Source: Hyphomicrobiales bacterium (GTDB lineage: Bacteria; Pseudomonadota; Alphaproteobacteria; Rhizobiales; Aestuariivirgaceae). Taken from it: a DNA stretch of 64,000 nucleotides. Position numbers and translations under genes: made by a program. A model generated the notes under the pieces. That model saw only the letters and a program-made list of their open reading frames with translations. It was not told the DNA's origin and ran no database searches. The stretch is from the NCBI GenBank assembly GCA_025359265.1, contig JANYHB010000002.1, positions 62,001 to 126,000 of the forward strand. The letters run 5' to 3'. This document shows, in pieces, positions 34,068-42,353 of this stretch; positions within the stretch are counted from its first letter, which is position 1; each line of letters begins with the position of its first letter.

Positions 34068-35351
34068 TCAGGCATTCATACTATCGAAGAAATCCCCGTT
34101 GGATTTGGTCTGCCGCATTTTATCCAGCAAGAACTCAATGGCATCAACTGTGCCCATAGGGTTGAGAATCCGCCGCAAGACATAAGTCTTCTTGAGCGTC
34201 TCGGCTTTGACAAGGAGCTCTTCCTTGCGCGTGCCAGATCGCAGAATGTCAATAGATGGGAACACCCGCTTATCCGCCACCTTACGGTCCAGAATGATTT
34301 CAGAGTTACCCGTGCCTTTGAATTCTTCAAAGATCACCTCGTCCATCCGACTGCCGGTATCGATCAGAGCAGTGGCAATGATGGTGAGAGAACCTCCCTG
34401 TTCGATATTGCGCGCCGCACCGAAGAAACGCTTCGGGCGCTGCAGGGCATTGGCGTCAACGCCACCCGTCAACACCTTGCCAGAGCTTGGCACAACCGTG
34501 TTGTAGGCTCTGCCAAGCCGCGTGATCGAGTCTAACAAGATCACCACGTCGCGGCCATGCTCGACCAGGCGCTTGGCCTTCTCGATTACCATTTCAGCAA
34601 CCTGCACATGGCGTGTTGCTGGTTCATCGAAAGTCGAAGATATAACTTCGCCCTTCACCGAGCGCTGCATATCCGTCACTTCTTCGGGGCGTTCATCAAT
34701 CAACAAAACAATCAGATAACATTCAGGGTGATTGGTGGTAATCGAATGCGCAATATTCTGCAGCAAAACGGTTTTACCGGTGCGCGGGGGGGCAACGATC
34801 AACCCACGTTGGCCTTTGCCAATGGGCGCCACAATATCGATCACCCGCGCCGATGCATCCTTGCGTGTGGGATCATTGATCTCCATCTCAAGCCGCTGGT
34901 CTGGATAAAGCGGCGTCAGGTTATCAAAATTTACCTTGTGGCGGGCCTTATCAGGGTCTTCAAAATTGACCGTGTTGGCTTTCACCAGCGCAAAATAACG
35001 CTCACCGTCTTTGGGACCGCGAATCGGGCCTTCAACGGTATCGCCGGTGCGCAGCGCATATTTTCTAATCTGGCTGGGCAAAACATAGATGTCATCAGGC
35101 CCGGCCAGATAATTGGCATCGGCTGAACGCAAGAAGCCAAAACCATCCAGCAAAACTTCAATCACGCCTTCGCCAATGATTTCCACATTCCGGTTGGCAT
35201 AGGATTTCAAAATGGCAAACATAAGCTCTTGCTTGCGCAAGGTGCTGGCGGCTTCCACTTCCAGCTGTTCTGCCAACACTAAAAGTTCAGCCGGCGACTT
35301 GCGCTTTAGTTCGGAGAGTTTCATCTCCTTCAGTTCGTTGATTTCGGTCAT
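34068..35351 (-). CDS. rho: Transcription termination factor Rho
   Basis: Hexameric RNA helicase of 427 residues that ends transcription at C-rich unstructured RNA. The N-terminal Rho domain (about 10-50) is followed by the cold-shock RNA-binding fold with Gly-Phe-Gly-Phe-Leu-Arg. The ATPase has Walker A Ala-Pro-Pro-Arg-Thr-Gly-Lys-Thr and Walker B [10 protein letters not shown]. The Q- and R-loop sequences are standard. An internal ATG (Met-Lys-Leu-Ser-Glu-Leu) 27 bases downstream is an alternative start. It lies between mnmE and hemJ, as in other Hyphomicrobiales. Confidence 0.98.
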   Translation of the reverse strand: MTEINELKEMKLSELKRKSPAELLVLAEQLEVEAASTLRKQELMFAILKSYANRNVEIIGEGVIEVLLDGFGFLRSADANYLAGPDDIYVLPSQIRKYALRTGDTVEGPIRGPKDGERYFALVKANTVNFEDPDKARHKVNFDNLTPLYPDQRLEMEINDPTRKDASARVIDIVAPIGKGQRGLIVAPPRTGKTVLLQNIAHSITTNHPECYLIVLLIDERPEEVTDMQRSVKGEVISSTFDEPATRHVQVAEMVIEKAKRLVEHGRDVVILLDSITRLGRAYNTVVPSSGKVLTGGVDANALQRPKRFFGAARNIEQGGSLTIIATALIDTGSRMDEVIFEEFKGTGNSEIILDRKVADKRVFPSIDILRSGTRKEELLVKAETLKKTYVLRRILNPMGTVDAIEFLLDKMRQTKSNGDFFDSMNA

Positions 35352-35450
35352 TCATAACTACTTTGGAAAATTATAGGCGAGCGGCGCTCAGCCATCACCC
35401 GGACGGGCGTGGAACTCGCATAACACAATTTGGCGATAAACCAAACAAAA

Positions 35451-35882
35451 TTATGAAAACGGCTTCACCACCACAAAGATCACAATCCAAATCAACAGCA
35501 CGGTTGGCACTTCATTGATCATTCGAAAATAGCGGCCCGAATGCGAGCGCTGGCCCCGCGCAAAGGTTTTCAGATGAAACTCCAGCAGCCCATGATAGCC
35601 CAACAAACACACAACGCCCAAAAGCTTCATCGAAAGCCAAGGCGCAGCCCAACTGAATCCCGCCGCTTCAACGGTGGCCATACCGGCAAGTAGGGCCACA
35701 ACCGCGGCCGGACGCATGATGACGCCGAGCAAGCGCCGCTCCATGATCTTGAACAACTTGTCACCATCAGAACCAACCGCCAAGTCCGTGTGATAAACAA
35801 ACAGACGGGGCAAATAGAACAGCCCCGCCATCCATGCCACAACGGCAACAATATGAATAACTTTAATCCACAGATTCGCCAT
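35451..35882 (-). CDS. hemJ: Protoporphyrinogen oxidase HemJ
   Basis: Membrane protein of 143 residues with four predicted helices that oxidises protoporphyrinogen IX in heme synthesis, replacing HemG/HemY in many Alphaproteobacteria. Conserved residues are His10 in Val-Ile-His-Ile, Trp-Met-Ala-Gly-Leu-Phe-Tyr-Leu-Pro-Arg-Leu-Phe-Val-Tyr-His, and Arg-Met-Ile-Asn-Glu-Val-Pro-Thr near the C-terminus. It overlaps hemE by one base, and both act in the same pathway. Confidence 0.95.
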   Translation of the reverse strand: MANLWIKVIHIVAVVAWMAGLFYLPRLFVYHTDLAVGSDGDKLFKIMERRLLGVIMRPAAVVALLAGMATVEAAGFSWAAPWLSMKLLGVVCLLGYHGLLEFHLKTFARGQRSHSGRYFRMINEVPTVLLIWIVIFVVVKPFS

Positions 35883-36910
35883 CAGTCAAAGGCCCTCACT
35901 TCTTTCACCAGCCGCTCAACCATTCTGATCTCCGTTTGCGGCAATATGCCGTGGCCAAGATTGAAAATATGCCGCTCCATCGGCACCGCATTGAGAACCT
36001 CCCTTGTGTGTCCAAGCAATTCATCCACATTTCCAAGCAGCAGCTCGTTGTGCAAATTGCCCTGCACGGCAATGCCAGCAGGCAGGTCTGCCAAAACCGA
36101 ACCAATGGCCACATCTTCCTCAAGGCCAGCACAATTCGCTGCTGTGGCCCGGGCAACGCCCGCATGGCCACGCCCCAAGCCGCGCGCAAATACGATAACC
36201 GGATAATTTGTATGGACAGCACGAACGCCGCGAACAATCGCGGCAATGGGGTTTATGACCAAACGTTCAAGATGAGCCAAAGGCACATCACCAGCCCAAC
36301 TGTCAAAAATCTGAACCACTTCTGCACCGGCACTGATCTGACCGAGCAAATAAGTTGTGGATGCCGCAACCAGTTTTGCCATCATCAATGAAAACCAGGC
36401 GGGATTTTTAATTGCGATTGCCAAAGCAGTCTTGCGTTTTGAGCTTCCGCCCTCGATCATGTAACTGGCAACTGTCCAAGGTGCCCCACAAAAACCGATG
36501 AGGGTTTGATGGGGCAACAAATCCCTTTTCACCAAGCCAACTGTTTCAAAAACCCTTTTGAATTGCTCGCCCCTAAGGTCTAATCGCTCCACATCGTGAA
36601 TATCTTTCACGGTTTCAAGAACCGGGCCCTCACCCTCCTTAAATGCCAGCGACAGCCCCATTGCATGCGGTACAACCAGAATATCTGAAAACAGAATTGC
36701 CGCATCAAAATCAAAACGCCGCAGGGGCTGCAAAGTCACTTCCGCAGCCATGGCGGGATTGTAACACAAATCCAGAAACGAGCCGGCCTTGCTGCGCAGT
36801 TCGCGGTATTCCGGAAGGTATCGTCCAGCTTGCCGCATGATCCACATCGGCCTGCGCTGCGGCATTCGGCCTTCTAAGACATCGAGGATTGCTTTCAAAC
36901 CAATCTCCAT
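35882..36910 (-). CDS. hemE: Uroporphyrinogen decarboxylase
   Basis: Converts uroporphyrinogen III to coproporphyrinogen III, 342 residues. The N-terminal signature Pro-Met-Trp-Ile-Met-Arg-Gln-Ala-Gly-Arg-Tyr-Leu-Pro-Glu-Tyr is complete, as are Phe-Ser-Asp-Ile-Leu and Gly-Phe-Cys-Gly-Ala-Pro-Trp-Thr. The C-terminal Asn-Leu-Gly-His-Gly-Ile is present. It is the last leftward gene before the origin; hemE flanks oriC in Caulobacter and many other Alphaproteobacteria. Confidence 0.98.
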   Translation of the reverse strand: MEIGLKAILDVLEGRMPQRRPMWIMRQAGRYLPEYRELRSKAGSFLDLCYNPAMAAEVTLQPLRRFDFDAAILFSDILVVPHAMGLSLAFKEGEGPVLETVKDIHDVERLDLRGEQFKRVFETVGLVKRDLLPHQTLIGFCGAPWTVASYMIEGGSSKRKTALAIAIKNPAWFSLMMAKLVAASTTYLLGQISAGAEVVQIFDSWAGDVPLAHLERLVINPIAAIVRGVRAVHTNYPVIVFARGLGRGHAGVARATAANCAGLEEDVAIGSVLADLPAGIAVQGNLHNELLLGNVDELLGHTREVLNAVPMERHIFNLGHGILPQTEIRMVERLVKEVRAFD

Positions 36911-37219
36911 AAACTAAGATAGAATCTTAAGTGCTTATTCTATTGGTCATAGGATAAGCAAAACTGCGTGGATAGGCGAAAAAACCTTGAGATAATATGT
37001 GGAAAACCTGGGACAGCTTTTAATTCTTGCCTAATTCAAGTCGTGAATCCAGTAACATGGTTGTATGATATCGCAATGTAGAGCTTATCAACACTTTATC
37101 GGCACCGTGAGATGCGCGACCGCCGAATGTGGAAAAGGTGCCGACTAAACTGTTCAATCGCTGCTAACCCCTAAACTCATACCGCCTTATCCACCGGATC
37201 AATAGCCAACTGTGAATAA
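36911..37219. other. Chromosomal replication origin (oriC)
   Basis: The 301-bp gap between divergent hemE and maf carries a cluster of DnaA-box-like 9-mers (consensus TTATNCACA). On the complement: 36967-36975 (7/9), 36998-37006 (TTTTCCACA), 37128-37136 (TTTTCCACA) and 37211-37219 (TTATTCACA, perfect). On the top strand: 37085-37093 (TTATCAACA), 37096-37104 (7/9) and 37187-37195 (TTATCCACC). AT-rich DNA lies next to hemE (36911-36960). Two GANTC methylation sites (36922, 37045) and a near CtrA-type site (37020-37034) are also present. Gene order, divergent transcription and nearby parABS all fit an origin. Confidence 0.88.
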
Positions 37220-37808
37220 ACCCATAACCATCCTCGCATCCACCAGCACAGCGCGCCAAAGACTGTTGGCCAACGCTGGCGTCACCTTCGATTTCCTGGC
37301 GCCGCCGGTGAGTGAGAATGAATTGCGCCGTGAAATGGTAGCATTGCAGCCACAACAAATTGCGGTGGAACTTGCGAAGGCAAAAGCCATTTCGGTCAGC
37401 CTGGCTTTTCCCAGTGCATTAGTGATCGGTGCGGATCAAATTCTCGAATTTGAAAATAAGCCGCTGCACAAGGCGACAAATCTGACGGAAGCAAAAAGAA
37501 AATTGAAACGCCTGCGCGGCAAAGCCCATCACCTTCATTCCGCCTTTGCCTGTGCAAGAAATGGGCAAATTGCTCATGCAGAAGTAATAAGCGCCAAGCT
37601 GACCATGCGCCATTTTTCTGATGAATTTCTAAACCAATATCTGGCGGCGGCAGGTAAAGAGGTGCTTTCCGCGGTGGGATGTTATTTCTATGAAGGACCA
37701 GGCATCCAACTTTTTGAGGAAGTGGAAGGCGACCATTCAACAATCTTGGGATTGCCGCTTTTGCCGCTTCTCGCGTTCTTGCGCCAATCCTCTATAATTG
37801 CGTCATGA
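37212..37808 (+). CDS. maf: Maf family nucleotide pyrophosphatase
   Basis: A 198-residue Maf/HAM1-like protein that hydrolyses non-canonical or modified nucleoside triphosphates. It begins Ile-Leu-Ala-Ser-Thr-Ser-Thr-Ala-Arg-Gln-Arg-Leu-Leu, close to the family start, with Ala-Lys-Ala and Val-Ile-Gly-Ala-Asp-Gln further on. The start is GTG, and this codon lies inside the last DnaA box of oriC, so DnaA binding could affect its expression. It is the first rightward gene from the origin and overlaps aroE by four bases. Confidence 0.9.
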   Translation: MNKPITILASTSTARQRLLANAGVTFDFLAPPVSENELRREMVALQPQQIAVELAKAKAISVSLAFPSALVIGADQILEFENKPLHKATNLTEAKRKLKRLRGKAHHLHSAFACARNGQIAHAEVISAKLTMRHFSDEFLNQYLAAAGKEVLSAVGCYFYEGPGIQLFEEVEGDHSTILGLPLLPLLAFLRQSSIIAS

Positions 37809-38641
37809 AAAAAGTCTGCGTCATCGGCTATCCCATTGCCCATTCCAGATCACCGCTGATCCACAATTATTGGCTTCAGATGTATGGCATCCCAGGGCTT
37901 TATGAGAAACGTGAAGTCAAAGTGCCGGAGCTCCAGCACTTTCTGCATCATCTCACGGCGCAAGGTTATGTGGGATGCAACGTTACAATTCCTCACAAGG
38001 AAGCCGCCTTGGCCTTCGTGCCTCATCTGGAAGATGTCGTAAAGCGCACAGGCTCCCTCAACACGGTTTATTTCGTAGGCGAAACGCTTTGTGCCACCTC
38101 CACCGATGGTGAGGGGTTTTACCAAAACCTGGTGACGCAAGTGCCGGAATTGGATTTAACGGGGAAAACAGTGGTTATTTTTGGTGCCGGTGGCTCTGCG
38201 CGCGCCATCACCGAAAGACTGTTGAGAGAAAACATTGGCAAAATTAAAATTCTGAACCGAACCCATTCAAGGGCGGAAGAATTGGCTGCCCTCTTCGGAA
38301 GCAAAGTGGTGCCGATCGTCCAAAATAGTTTCGTTAGCGAATCGAGAGATGCCGTCCTTGTCATCAATACCACTGCGCAAGGCCTGAGGGACCAGGAGAA
38401 ACTCAACGTAGACCTTTCTTGCTTGCCCCCTCAAGCGGTGGTGGCGGATATTGTCTATGTGCCGCTGAAAACCTCCTTGCTCATCCAGGCTGAAGCGCGA
38501 GGATTGCGAACTGTCGGTGGCTTGGGCATGCTTTTGCATCAGGCTGTCGTTGGTTTTGAGAAGTGGTATGGGTTGAAACCAGTGGTGACACACGAGCTCT
38601 ACCAACGTGTGGCAAAAGATGTTGAACAAGGTTCCAATTGA
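37805..38641 (+). CDS. aroE: Shikimate dehydrogenase
   Basis: NADPH enzyme of 278 residues for the fourth step of chorismate synthesis. The substrate site has His-Ser-Arg-Ser-Pro-Leu-Ile-His-Asn and Asn-Val-Thr-Ile-Pro-His-Lys-Glu with the catalytic lysine. The nucleotide motif is Val-Ile-Phe-Gly-Ala-Gly-Gly-Ser-Ala-Arg-Ala. Near the C-terminus Gly-Gly-Leu-Gly-Met-Leu-Leu-His-Gln-Ala is conserved. It overlaps maf (ATGA), and its stop shares a base with the coaE start, so maf-aroE-coaE are translationally coupled. Confidence 0.96.
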   Translation: MKKVCVIGYPIAHSRSPLIHNYWLQMYGIPGLYEKREVKVPELQHFLHHLTAQGYVGCNVTIPHKEAALAFVPHLEDVVKRTGSLNTVYFVGETLCATSTDGEGFYQNLVTQVPELDLTGKTVVIFGAGGSARAITERLLRENIGKIKILNRTHSRAEELAALFGSKVVPIVQNSFVSESRDAVLVINTTAQGLRDQEKLNVDLSCLPPQAVVADIVYVPLKTSLLIQAEARGLRTVGGLGMLLHQAVVGFEKWYGLKPVVTHELYQRVAKDVEQGSN

Positions 38642-39225
38642 TGTTGATCATTGGCCTCACCGGTTCAATCGCCATGGGCAAATCCGAAGCTGCAAAAATT
38701 TTGGCCAAATATGGTTTGCCACTGTTTGATTCAGATGCCGAAGTTCACCAACTCTACGACAGTGAAAGGGGCGCGGCGCTAATCGCGCCATTGGTGCCGC
38801 ATGCCATTGTTGAAAAAAAAGTAAACCGCGAGATAATCACCAAAGCGGTTGTGGCCGACAAGGCTTTGTTGAACAAGCTGGAACTCATCGTTCATGGCGA
38901 GATTCGCCAACGCCGACAAAACTTTATTGCTGAGGCGCGGCAACAAGGTGCCAAAGCTGTGGTGGTGGATATTCCACTCTTGTTTGAAACCAATGCCCAG
39001 AAGGAGTTTGATAAGACGCTTGTAATCTCCTCCCTGGCCTCAACCCAAAAGGCCAGAGCCTTGGCAAGGCCCCAGATGACGCAAGAGCGTCTGAGTATGA
39101 TCCTCGATCGCCAATTGCCTGATGATGAAAAGCGCCGGTTGGCCGATGTTGTGATCGAAAATAATGGTTCGATTGCGGAACTAAAACATAAACTCATTGA
39201 ACAAATGAAAAAATGGGGAATTTAG
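38641..39225 (+). CDS. coaE: Dephospho-CoA kinase
   Basis: Catalyses the last step of coenzyme A synthesis, 194 residues. The P-loop is Gly-Leu-Thr-Gly-Ser-Ile-Ala-Met-Gly-Lys-Ser (about 5-15), followed by Leu-Phe-Asp-Ser-Asp-Ala-Glu-Val-His with the catalytic aspartate. The lid region has Val-Asp-Ile-Pro-Leu-Leu-Phe-Glu. The ATG at 38641 directly follows aroE; an upstream TTG at 38638 is unlikely. In related genomes coaE lies between aroE and dnaQ, as here. Confidence 0.96.
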   Translation: MLIIGLTGSIAMGKSEAAKILAKYGLPLFDSDAEVHQLYDSERGAALIAPLVPHAIVEKKVNREIITKAVVADKALLNKLELIVHGEIRQRRQNFIAEARQQGAKAVVVDIPLLFETNAQKEFDKTLVISSLASTQKARALARPQMTQERLSMILDRQLPDDEKRRLADVVIENNGSIAELKHKLIEQMKKWGI

Positions 39226-39227
39226 CA

Positions 39228-39917
39228 ATGGTGCGTGAGATTGTTCTGGATACCGAAACAACCGGCCTGGATCCGGCCCAGGGCCACCGCATCGTGGAAA
39301 TTGGCGCAGTTGAATTGATCAATCATATGCCCACCGGCCAGAGCTACCACATCTATCTCAACCCCGAACGCGACATGCCGAAAGAGGCCGAGGCGGTTCA
39401 CGGATTGAGCAATGCATTCCTGAAAGATAAGCCGCTATTTAAAAGCCAACTCAAGGCGTTCCTGGATTTCATTGGCGATGCAACACTTGTCATCCACAAT
39501 GCCGGTTTTGATATGTCTTTCATCAATGCAGAACTGGGATACTGCAACACTCTGGCTATTTCTTCAGACTGTGTGATTGATACACTGACCCTGGCGCGCC
39601 GCGCCCACCCCATGGGCCCGAATAGTCTGGATGCGCTGTGTAAGCGATATGGGGTGGATAATTCCAAGCGCACAAAACATGGTGCGTTGCTGGACGCTGA
39701 ATTGCTGGCCGATGTCTATCTTGAAATGATTGGCGGCAAGCAAACCAGTTTTGGACTTTCAGAGATAAAATCAAAAACCGCGATATCGCCAGCACTGTAC
39801 CCCACACGCATTGGCCAGCGCGGCAAGGCCTTGCCATCACGGTTATCGGAAATTGAAATTATGGCTCATGAAAAAGCCATCGCCAGCTTGGGTAACGCCG
39901 CCCTCTGGAAGAATTAA
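39228..39917 (+). CDS. dnaQ: DNA polymerase III epsilon subunit (3'-5' proofreading)
   Basis: Proofreading exonuclease of the replicative polymerase, about 229 residues. The DEDDh motifs are complete: Val-Leu-Asp-Thr-Glu-Thr-Thr-Gly-Leu (Exo I), His-Asn-Ala-Gly-Phe-Asp (Exo II) and Lys-His-Gly-Ala-Leu-Leu-Asp-Ala-Glu-Leu-Leu-Ala (Exo III). The ATG at 39228 has the ribosome site GGGGAA inside the coaE end; an earlier ATG at 39213 overlaps coaE. Its stop overlaps the convergent secB by four bases. Confidence 0.96.
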   Translation: MVREIVLDTETTGLDPAQGHRIVEIGAVELINHMPTGQSYHIYLNPERDMPKEAEAVHGLSNAFLKDKPLFKSQLKAFLDFIGDATLVIHNAGFDMSFINAELGYCNTLAISSDCVIDTLTLARRAHPMGPNSLDALCKRYGVDNSKRTKHGALLDAELLADVYLEMIGGKQTSFGLSEIKSKTAISPALYPTRIGQRGKALPSRLSEIEIMAHEKAIASLGNAALWKN

Positions 39918-40480
39918 GCTTGGCCCGCAGCTTGGGTCTGCATCCGTTTTTGATACATGCCGGCAAAATCAATGGGGTCCAGCATTAGTGGCGGAAAGCC
40001 GCCATTTCGTGTCGCGTCGGCCAGGATTTGGCGGGCAAAAGGAAACAACATGCGGGGGCATTCAATCAAAACCGCCGGATGCAACAGATTCTCGGGAAAG
40101 TTTTCCATGCGGAAAACACCCGCGTAAAGAATATCAGCGGCAAAAATAACTTTGCCCTCTGCGGAAGCTTTTGCATCGATATGCAATTCAACCTCAAAAT
40201 CTGCCGTCCCCAGGTTGCGGGCATTCACATTGACCGAAATGTTGATATCTGGCTGTTTGGTTTGCGGCGTGAGTGAAGTTGGCGCGTTTGGATTTTCAAA
40301 ACTGAGGTCTTTCAAGTATTGCCCAAGAATGCGCATTGAAGGCTGGGAACCCGGTGTCGGCGCCGGCGCCGTAATGTTGGCTTGCGGGGCCGCTGCCATC
40401 GGCGGGGCTTTTGCGGCACTGGTGCCGTTTGACTGCTTCGGGGGTGCCTTGCGCGGTGCCGTTTTCAATTCTTTAGCCAT
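39914..40480 (-). CDS. secB: Protein-export chaperone SecB
   Basis: Cytoplasmic tetrameric chaperone that passes unfolded precursors to SecA, 188 residues. The SecB core starts at about residue 50 with Ile-Leu-Gly-Gln-Tyr-Leu-Lys-Asp-Leu-Ser-Phe-Glu-Asn-Pro and includes Pro-Arg-Met-Leu-Phe-Pro-Phe-Ala-Arg and Gly-Gly-Phe-Pro-Pro-Leu-Met-Leu. The first 48 residues are a Pro-, Ala- and Lys-rich low-complexity extension that E. coli SecB (155 residues) lacks; shorter start codons within it are possible. Confidence 0.95.
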   Translation of the reverse strand: MAKELKTAPRKAPPKQSNGTSAAKAPPMAAAPQANITAPAPTPGSQPSMRILGQYLKDLSFENPNAPTSLTPQTKQPDINISVNVNARNLGTADFEVELHIDAKASAEGKVIFAADILYAGVFRMENFPENLLHPAVLIECPRMLFPFARQILADATRNGGFPPLMLDPIDFAGMYQKRMQTQAAGQA

Positions 40481-40597
40481 TATTCTGCCCTCATGTTGCC
40501 GCTGCGAACTATCATGAAAACCCTTTGCGCCGCAAGCCGAAGCGAACGGCGTTTATGGGCTCATTGAATTCATGCTCCTACAGTGCCAAATGGGGTG

Positions 40598-41278
40598 ATG
40601 ATGATTTTTTCAGATCCGCTCAATCTCCTCTTTCTCGCAATTGCCGCGATTGCGGGCTTCAGGCTTTGGCAAGTGCTGGGCAAACGCAGCGGCGCTGAGC
40701 GCATCTTGCCGATAAGAGATTTCAAAACACAGCCTTTGCCAGCTGATCTGGAACTCACGGCATCAACCGAGCCACCGGCAAGAAATACCTGGCAAGGTCA
40801 TGCGGTGGAAGGGTCAGATCTGGCCAAAAATTTGGACACGCTGGCACAGTCGGATGTGCACTATGATAGTAACGCGTTTCTCCTCTGGGCCCAAACTGCT
40901 CACGAGTCAGTTTTAAACGCCTTTGCCAATGGTGATATCAAAGCGCTGGATCCGTTGTTGGACGCCACCACATTGGCGCTGTTTGAAAAGGAAATTGCCA
41001 GGCGCAAGGCTGCAGACGAGACGACTATTTTCAAATTTGTGGCCATAAAAATGGCAACGCTCAAACACGTTTCCATTCAAAACCATCAGGCCCTCATCGA
41101 AGTCGCCTTTAAATCTTCAGTTTATTCAGCCATCAAAAATGCCGCCGGAACCATCATCAGCGGTGACGATAAACGGGCTGTTGAAATTGATGAACTCTGG
41201 ACTTTTGAGCGCAACCTCAAAAACTCCACTGAGTCGTGGCGCGTGTCACAAACCCATGATCTAAATGAATATGCTTAA
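40598..41278 (+). CDS. Tim44-like domain protein (TimA type)
   Basis: About 226 residues from the ATG at 40598 (a GTG at 40583 is possible; TGGGGTG could serve as ribosome site). One N-terminal membrane helix (Leu-Phe-Leu-Ala-Ile-Ala-Ala-Ile-Ala-Gly-Phe) is followed by a linker and a C-terminal Tim44-like fold (about 95-225). Bacterial relatives share this fold with mitochondrial Tim44, a protein-import factor, and are typical of Alphaproteobacteria; what they do in bacteria is not well known. It lies opposite secB and before mltA, which fits a role at the membrane or in export, but this is an inference. Confidence 0.85.
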   Translation: MMIFSDPLNLLFLAIAAIAGFRLWQVLGKRSGAERILPIRDFKTQPLPADLELTASTEPPARNTWQGHAVEGSDLAKNLDTLAQSDVHYDSNAFLLWAQTAHESVLNAFANGDIKALDPLLDATTLALFEKEIARRKAADETTIFKFVAIKMATLKHVSIQNHQALIEVAFKSSVYSAIKNAAGTIISGDDKRAVEIDELWTFERNLKNSTESWRVSQTHDLNEYA

Positions 41279-42353
41279 GCCTGTAGCATTTAAGGATATC
41301 AAGGGCTGGGCCGAGGATGACTTAAACTGCGCGCTTGAAACTTTCCAACGTTCAGCCATCGAAATTTTGCAAAATGGTCACGGCTTTAAACGCCAGGCCC
41401 GGTTCGGCGGAACGCGCGAAAACTGGCGCAAAAGTTGTGAAAAGTCGCTCACTGCAAAGCGCGGCAGAAATTTTTTTGAAACCCATTTTCGCGCATTCCA
41501 AGTGAATGTCGATGGTGGGTCAGGCGGGCTTTTCACCGGATATTATGAACCAATGGTGCTGGGCTCTCGCACGCCGAGCCAAGATTATCGCGTGCCGATT
41601 TATGCCCCACCGGGTGACCTTGTCACTTTTTCAGACGTGGAGCGCGAGACAACCGGCCTCAATTATGGTCGCCGTGAAAATGGTAAAGCTGTGGGATATT
41701 ACACAAGGCAGCAGATTGAGAGCGGTGCCTTGGAGGGCAGGGGGTTGGAACTCTGCTTTATAAAAAGTTGGGTCGATGCCTTTTTTATTCATGTGCAGGG
41801 CAGTGGTCGCGTGCTTTTGGACGATGGCCAAGTCATCCGGCTGTCCTATGCCGCAAAAAATGGGCAAGACTATACGGGCATCGGCGGCATCTTGTCAGCG
41901 CGCGGAATTGGCACGCCTCAAACCATGTCTATGCAGTTGTTGCGCGATTGGATGGCGCAAAATCCATCGCAAACGCACGAGCTTCTGTGGAACAACAACT
42001 CATTTATTTTTTTCCAAGTCACCGAAATTAGTGATCCTCATTTGGGTGCCATAGGCGCTGCAAAGGTCAATCTTACACCCCTGCGTTCATTGGCCGTCGA
42101 TCGCTCGAATTGGATGTTTGGCACTCCGCTATTTATTGATACGCTTGAACCGCGTGAAGCACAGAATGGCCCTTCGCCCTTTCGTCATTTGATGATTGCG
42201 CAAGACACCGGCACCGCGATCAAAGGCCTCGTGCGAGGCGATATTTACTGGGGCTGGGGCGAAACTGCGGCCCAAAATTCAGGCCATATGAAATCACCAG
42301 GTCAGATGTTTGCATTATTGCCTCATCGTTTGGTTGAAGGGCTGACGGGGTGA
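41265..42353 (+). CDS. mltA: MltA-domain lytic transglycosylase
   Basis: Peptidoglycan-cleaving enzyme of 362 residues. The MltA domain has Gly-Leu-Phe-Thr-Gly-Tyr-Tyr-Glu-Pro, Val-Gln-Gly-Ser-Gly-Arg-Val, and the C-terminal 3D part with Ala-Gln-Asp-Thr-Gly-Thr-Ala-Ile and Gly-Asp-Ile-Tyr-Trp-Gly-Trp-Gly. The conserved catalytic aspartate region is intact. The N-terminus has no signal peptide or lipobox, and a stop codon (41262-41264) directly before the ATG rules out a longer version. The gene overlaps the Tim44-like gene by 14 bases. Confidence 0.9.
   Translation: MNMLKPVAFKDIKGWAEDDLNCALETFQRSAIEILQNGHGFKRQARFGGTRENWRKSCEKSLTAKRGRNFFETHFRAFQVNVDGGSGGLFTGYYEPMVLGSRTPSQDYRVPIYAPPGDLVTFSDVERETTGLNYGRRENGKAVGYYTRQQIESGALEGRGLELCFIKSWVDAFFIHVQGSGRVLLDDGQVIRLSYAAKNGQDYTGIGGILSARGIGTPQTMSMQLLRDWMAQNPSQTHELLWNNNSFIFFQVTEISDPHLGAIGAAKVNLTPLRSLAVDRSNWMFGTPLFIDTLEPREAQNGPSPFRHLMIAQDTGTAIKGLVRGDIYWGWGETAAQNSGHMKSPGQMFALLPHRLVEGLTG

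Noticed and set aside
33809..34535. Rightward frames over mnmE and rho
   Set aside because: Both genes are complete and conserved on the other strand; the frames have no start signals or family patterns.
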